A stretch of 23,687 nt of DNA from positions 1 to 23,687 of the forward strand of contig JAZNLR010000144.1 in the NCBI GenBank assembly GCA_045579195.1, given 5' to 3'. Positions 21,148-23,687 of this stretch are shown here, in pieces. This stretch comes from JAZNLR01 sp045579195 (GTDB lineage Bacteria > Bacillota > Clostridia > Christensenellales > CAMQZB01). Each line of letters begins with the position of its first letter. Position 1 is the first letter of the stretch. A program made the translations under genes and the position numbers. The notes beneath the pieces are model-generated. The model saw only the letters and a list, made by a program, of their open reading frames with translations, ran no database searches and had not been told where the DNA came from.

Positions 21148-21984
21148 GTGAAAGAGATTCAAGCTTCCGCAATCACTGCTTGCGTGCGTGAGATGATCGC
21201 ACACGCTTGCGTTCACGCAAGTTGTGACGTCATCCGTGCGCTTGAGAAGGCGCATGCTTCCGAGACGGGCTGTCACGCAAAATATGCGCTCTCCCAGCTC
21301 TTGGACAACGTTCGCGTCGCACAGGAGGAAAACACCGCGCTCTGTCAGGACACGGGAATGGCTGTCTTCTTTGTCGAGCTCGGGCAGGACGTTCACATTC
21401 AGGGAAATTTTTACGATGCAATCAACGAAGGCGTTCGCTTGGCATACCGCGAGGGACACTTCCGTATGAGCGTTCTCGATCCGCTTTCCCGCGAAAACAC
21501 CAAGGACAACACCCCTGCCGTCGTGCACGTTGAACTCGTTCCCGGAAACGTTCTGAAACTCACCTTCCTTGCGAAGGGATTTGGAAGCGAAAACATGTCC
21601 AAACTCTATATGCTCACCCCTTCAAAAGGGACGGAAGGCGTCATTGACTGCATCGTTGAGACCGTCCGCCTTGCAGGCGCAAATCCCTGTCCACCCATCG
21701 TTGTCGGGGTTGGAATCGGCGGAACGATGGAAATGGCAGCAATCTCCGCAAAACGCGCACTTTTGCGTGAGGTCGGAACGCCCTCTTCAGATGCAGACGT
21801 TGCAGCAATCGAACGGGAGGCGCTTTCTCGCATCAATGCGCTCGGAATCGGAGCGCAGGGCTTTGGCGGTGACACCACCGCGCTTGCCGTTCACGCAATC
21901 AAAACCCCGACGCACATTGCAGGGCTTCCCGTTGCAATTAACGTGCAATGCCATGCGGTGCGCCACGAAACCAGAACGTTATGA
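21148..21984 (+). CDS. Class I fumarate hydratase (or tartrate dehydratase), alpha subunit
   Basis: The 278-residue protein is the Fe-S catalytic subunit of the two-subunit class I fumarase/L-tartrate dehydratase family, which interconverts fumarate and malate. Three cysteines that bind the 4Fe-4S cluster are visible: Cys66 in ALCQDTGM, Cys181 in ANPCPPIVVGVGIGGT and Cys268 in NVQCHAVRHE. The start is GTG at 21148, with AAGGAG 11 bases upstream. The beta subunit follows after 9 bases. Fumarase and tartrate dehydratase cannot be told apart safely; fumarase is more likely because no tartrate gene is near. The enzyme is oxygen-labile, in keeping with an anaerobe. Confidence 0.92.
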   Translation: MKEIQASAITACVREMIAHACVHASCDVIRALEKAHASETGCHAKYALSQLLDNVRVAQEENTALCQDTGMAVFFVELGQDVHIQGNFYDAINEGVRLAYREGHFRMSVLDPLSRENTKDNTPAVVHVELVPGNVLKLTFLAKGFGSENMSKLYMLTPSKGTEGVIDCIVETVRLAGANPCPPIVVGVGIGGTMEMAAISAKRALLREVGTPSSDADVAAIEREALSRINALGIGAQGFGGDTTALAVHAIKTPTHIAGLPVAINVQCHAVRHETRTL

Positions 21985-21993
21985 GGTGGAACG

Positions 21994-22521
21994 ATGAAAG
22001 AGATTAAAATTCAGCTTCCCCTCACGGAAGAGGTGGCTCGCTCCTTACAAGCAGGCGATCGTGTTCTCCTTTCGGGCGAGCTTCTGACAGGGCGTGATGC
22101 GGCACACAAAAAGCTTCTTGCCTTGATGCACGAAAACAAACCCCTTCCCGTTGAACTCGAAGGGGCGACTATCTATTATTGCGGCCCGTGCCCACCGCAC
22201 GGAAATCTTGCGGTTGCATCTTGTGGCCCGACCACAAGCTCCCGCGTGGACGGATATACGCCAACGATGCTCGAAAAAGGCGTTCGCGGAATGATCGGAA
22301 AAGGAAACCGCTCTTTGGAAGTCATTGAAGCAATGAAGAAAACGGGCGCGGTCTACTTCGCGGCAACGGGTGGCGCAGGCGCGCTTTACGCAAAGCATAT
22401 CCTCTCTGCAACCGTTGTTGCATTCCCCGAGCTTGGAACGGAAGCCGTGCATCGCTTCACCGTGAAAGACTTCCCCGTCATCGTCGCCATCGACTCACAC
22501 GGGCAAAGCATTCTGAAATAA
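21994..22521 (+). CDS. Class I fumarate hydratase (or tartrate dehydratase), beta subunit
   Basis: This 175-residue protein corresponds to the C-terminal domain of single-chain class I fumarases. It shows LSGELLTGRDAAHKK (26-40), YYCGPCP (61-67), SCGPTTSSRVDGYTP (76-90) and the ATGGAGAL loop (124-131), which complete the active site together with the alpha subunit. The common RMD triplet reads RVD here. GAGGTGG lies a few bases before the ATG, overlapping the alpha stop region. The gene is followed directly by a bidirectional terminator and convergent aroK. Confidence 0.92.
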   Translation: MKEIKIQLPLTEEVARSLQAGDRVLLSGELLTGRDAAHKKLLALMHENKPLPVELEGATIYYCGPCPPHGNLAVASCGPTTSSRVDGYTPTMLEKGVRGMIGKGNRSLEVIEAMKKTGAVYFAATGGAGALYAKHILSATVVAFPELGTEAVHRFTVKDFPVIVAIDSHGQSILK

Positions 22522-22527
22522 AAAACG

Positions 22528-22556
22528 AAGGCTAACGACGAATCGTTAGCCTTTTT
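22528..22556. terminator. Terminator shared by the convergent fumarase and aroK genes
   Basis: An 11-bp stem AAGGCTAACGA / TCGTTAGCCTT with a CGAA loop is followed on the plus strand by TTTTTCTTTT and on the minus strand by a shorter T run after a GC step (TTCGTTTTTT). The aroK stop codon TAA (22548-22546) is inside the stem, so both operons end on the same few bases. Confidence 0.88.
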
Positions 22557-23061
22557 CTTTTGTGAAGTGCGCAACGAGCTTTTGAATGATCGCATCCGCA
22601 ACCTCGTCCGGCGTTCCCTTTGCGCTCACAACGATGTCCGCACACGATTCATAGGTCTCTCTTCGCTCGCGATACAGCTGCTCAAACGCCTTCATACCGT
22701 TTTTCAAAAGGGGTCTGTCCGTTCCCTTTACGCGTTTTTTCAGCTCGGTGAGCGGAACTTTCAGATAGACGAGCGTTCCCGTTTTCTTGAGCTTATAAAC
22801 GTTCACGGGATTCATCACCGTTCCGCCGCCCGTCGCAATAACGGTGTTGTTGAACGATGCCGCGCGGGCACACATCTTCATTTCAAACTTGCGGAACCCT
22901 GCCTCGCCGTAATTCTTGAAAATGTTCGGAATGGAGTCCACTTCATATTCAATGAGGTCGTCCGTGTCGATATAGAACATGCAAAGTTGATCCGCCAGCG
23001 CCTTTGCGACCGTGGATTTTCCTGCACCCATCATTCCGATCAAAACGATATTGTCCTTCAC
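22546..23061 (-). CDS. aroK: Shikimate kinase
   Basis: Shikimate kinase phosphorylates the 3-OH of shikimate with ATP, the fifth step of chorismate synthesis. The 171-residue protein has the P-loop GMMGAGKST (9-17), DTDD (32-35), FRKFE (56-60, substrate Arg57), GGG (78-80) and the lid Arg116 in TDRPLL. The GTG at 23061 was preferred over an ATG 18 codons upstream because AAGGGAG lies 7 bases before it and because the protein then begins KDNIVLIGMMGAGKS like its relatives. It follows aroQ by 35 bases as the last gene of the aro operon, and its stop codon is in a terminator stem. Confidence 0.96.
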   Translation of the reverse strand: MKDNIVLIGMMGAGKSTVAKALADQLCMFYIDTDDLIEYEVDSIPNIFKNYGEAGFRKFEMKMCARAASFNNTVIATGGGTVMNPVNVYKLKKTGTLVYLKVPLTELKKRVKGTDRPLLKNGMKAFEQLYRERRETYESCADIVVSAKGTPDEVADAIIQKLVAHFTKEKG

Positions 23062-23096
23062 AAATAACTCCCTTAAAGATGGAAAAACATCGCCGC

Positions 23097-23543
23097 TTAC
23101 GCTTTCTTTTTCCAATCCTCAAACAATCTTTCGATGCAGGTTTCATATCCTGCAAAGCCCTGCCCTTTCACGCAGAACGCACACACCTCACGGATGACCG
23201 AAGTCTTTCTGAATTCCTCTCGGGCATCGATGTCTGAAATGTGAATTTCCGCCGTCGGGATGGAGATGCCTGAAATCGCGTCACGAATCGCATAGCTATA
23301 GTGCGTGTACGCTCCGGGATTGATCACGATGGCATCCACGCCGAGCTTCAATTTGCAATCGTGCAAAAAGTCGATAATTCCCCCTTCGCTGTTCGATTGA
23401 AAGAACACGGGTTCGATGTTCAGCCCTTTGCAGAACGCACGCAGGCGCGCTTCGAGATCCGCCAAAGTTGCAGTTCCGTAAACTTCGGGTTCACGCAGAC
23501 CAAGCAGATTCAAATTCGGGCCGTTGACAATTGCAATTTTCAT
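23097..23543 (-). CDS. aroQ: 3-dehydroquinate dehydratase, type II
   Basis: AroQ dehydrates 3-dehydroquinate to 3-dehydroshikimate; the type II enzyme is a small dodecamer. The 148 residues include MKIAIVNGPNLNLLG, Arg17 and the catalytic Tyr22 in REPEVYG, the QSNSEG segment (49-54), Asn75 in INPGAYTHYS, the catalytic His101 in EIHISD and Arg112 in FRKTS. The ATG at 23543 overlaps the aroE stop as ATGA, with AGGAGG 7 bases before it; the longer reading frame upstream is the end of aroE in another frame. aroK follows downstream. Confidence 0.97.
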   Translation of the reverse strand: MKIAIVNGPNLNLLGLREPEVYGTATLADLEARLRAFCKGLNIEPVFFQSNSEGGIIDFLHDCKLKLGVDAIVINPGAYTHYSYAIRDAISGISIPTAEIHISDIDAREEFRKTSVIREVCAFCVKGQGFAGYETCIERLFEDWKKKA

Positions 23544-23687
23544 TTTCCTTCCTCCTGCCGTTCTAAAAAGAGATTGAAGACTTCCCGGACTCTGACCCCT
23601 TCCACAGGAAAACCCCAACGCTGTTCCGCAACGACCCCCTGATAAAAGAGCATCGAAAGGCCGTTTGCCGCGCGTCCACCGCCGGCA
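23540..23687 (-). CDS. aroE: Shikimate dehydrogenase, C-terminal end (cut by window edge)
   Basis: The last 48 codons of a minus-strand gene enter from the right edge. The translated end contains ANGLSMLFYQGVVAEQRWG, the conserved C-terminal helix of shikimate dehydrogenases (compare GLGMLVxQ), followed by VREVFNLFLE and a TGA that overlaps the aroQ start as ATGA. AroE reduces 3-dehydroshikimate to shikimate with NADPH, so aroE-aroQ-aroK are successive shikimate pathway genes. With only the end visible, the assignment rests on this motif and on context. Confidence 0.8.
   Translation of the reverse strand, partial: AGGGRAANGLSMLFYQGVVAEQRWGFPVEGVRVREVFNLFLERQEEGK

Noticed and set aside
23544..23618. 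25-codon N-terminal extension of AroQ
   Set aside because: The region is the end of aroE in a different frame, and AGGAGG directly precedes the ATG at 23543.

Overview
The window reads as chromosomal DNA of an endospore-forming, anaerobic member of the Firmicutes (Clostridia-like). Reasons: spoVT next to a SpoVB/YabM-type flippase and a YabN/MazG fusion, the Firmicutes order pth-mfd-foldase-spoVT, a WalJ(YycJ)-to-RlmH neighbourhood, strong AGGAG-type ribosome binding sites, TTGACA/TATAAT promoters, a two-subunit oxygen-sensitive (Fe-S) fumarase, and a PocR-type regulator beside a URO-D-family methyltransferase-like protein. I cannot name a species. Nearly all of the window is housekeeping DNA; no tRNA, rRNA, CRISPR array, insertion sequence or phage gene is visible, and no gap between genes exceeds about 170 bp.

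Layout, left to right. (1) Positions 1-1642, minus strand: glycolysis pair pgk-tpiA (tpiA cut by the left edge) behind a strong promoter, with a GC-rich hairpin between the two genes. (2) 1673-3507, minus: Na/phosphate cotransporter with a PhoU-like tail; its promoter overlaps the terminator of the operon above it. (3) 3526-9218, minus: apparent six-gene operon spoVT - SpoVB/YabM-like flippase - yabN/mazG - dusB - nitrilase-fold pseudoenzyme - trmL, linked by GTGA overlaps or short gaps. A 21-bp hairpin lies over the spoVT ribosome binding site. (4) 9242-11294: a divergent pair, a URO-D-family protein (minus) and a PocR-AraC regulator (plus), inserted between spoVT and the foldase gene. (5) 11350-17368, minus: foldase-like lipoprotein, mfd and pth. 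(6) 17377-21089, minus: walJ - CPBP protease - rlmH - M14 peptidase - tadA. (7) 21078-22553, plus: the two class I fumarase subunits, with a perfect 21-bp palindrome over the -10 element. (8) 22546-23687, minus: the end of an aro operon, aroE (cut by the right edge) - aroQ - aroK, convergent with the fumarase genes and sharing a terminator with them.

The genes cover translation quality and tRNA/rRNA modification (pth, tadA, trmL, dusB, rlmH), repair (mfd), nucleotide sanitation (yabN/mazG), envelope and sporulation (spoVT, flippase, foldase, WalJ, M14 peptidase), central metabolism (pgk, tpiA, fumarase) and the shikimate pathway. The parts most worth a second look are the spoVT leader hairpin, whose pairing is complete only in the sense RNA; the fumarase operator palindrome; the nitrilase homologue that has lost its catalytic triad; and the inserted PocR/URO-D module. 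I found no clear sign of an entirely new multi-gene system. Translation starts are often GTG or TTG here (dusB, flippase, mfd, pth, tadA, M14 peptidase, rlmH, fumarase alpha, aroK), and starts were chosen by ribosome binding site and family length.
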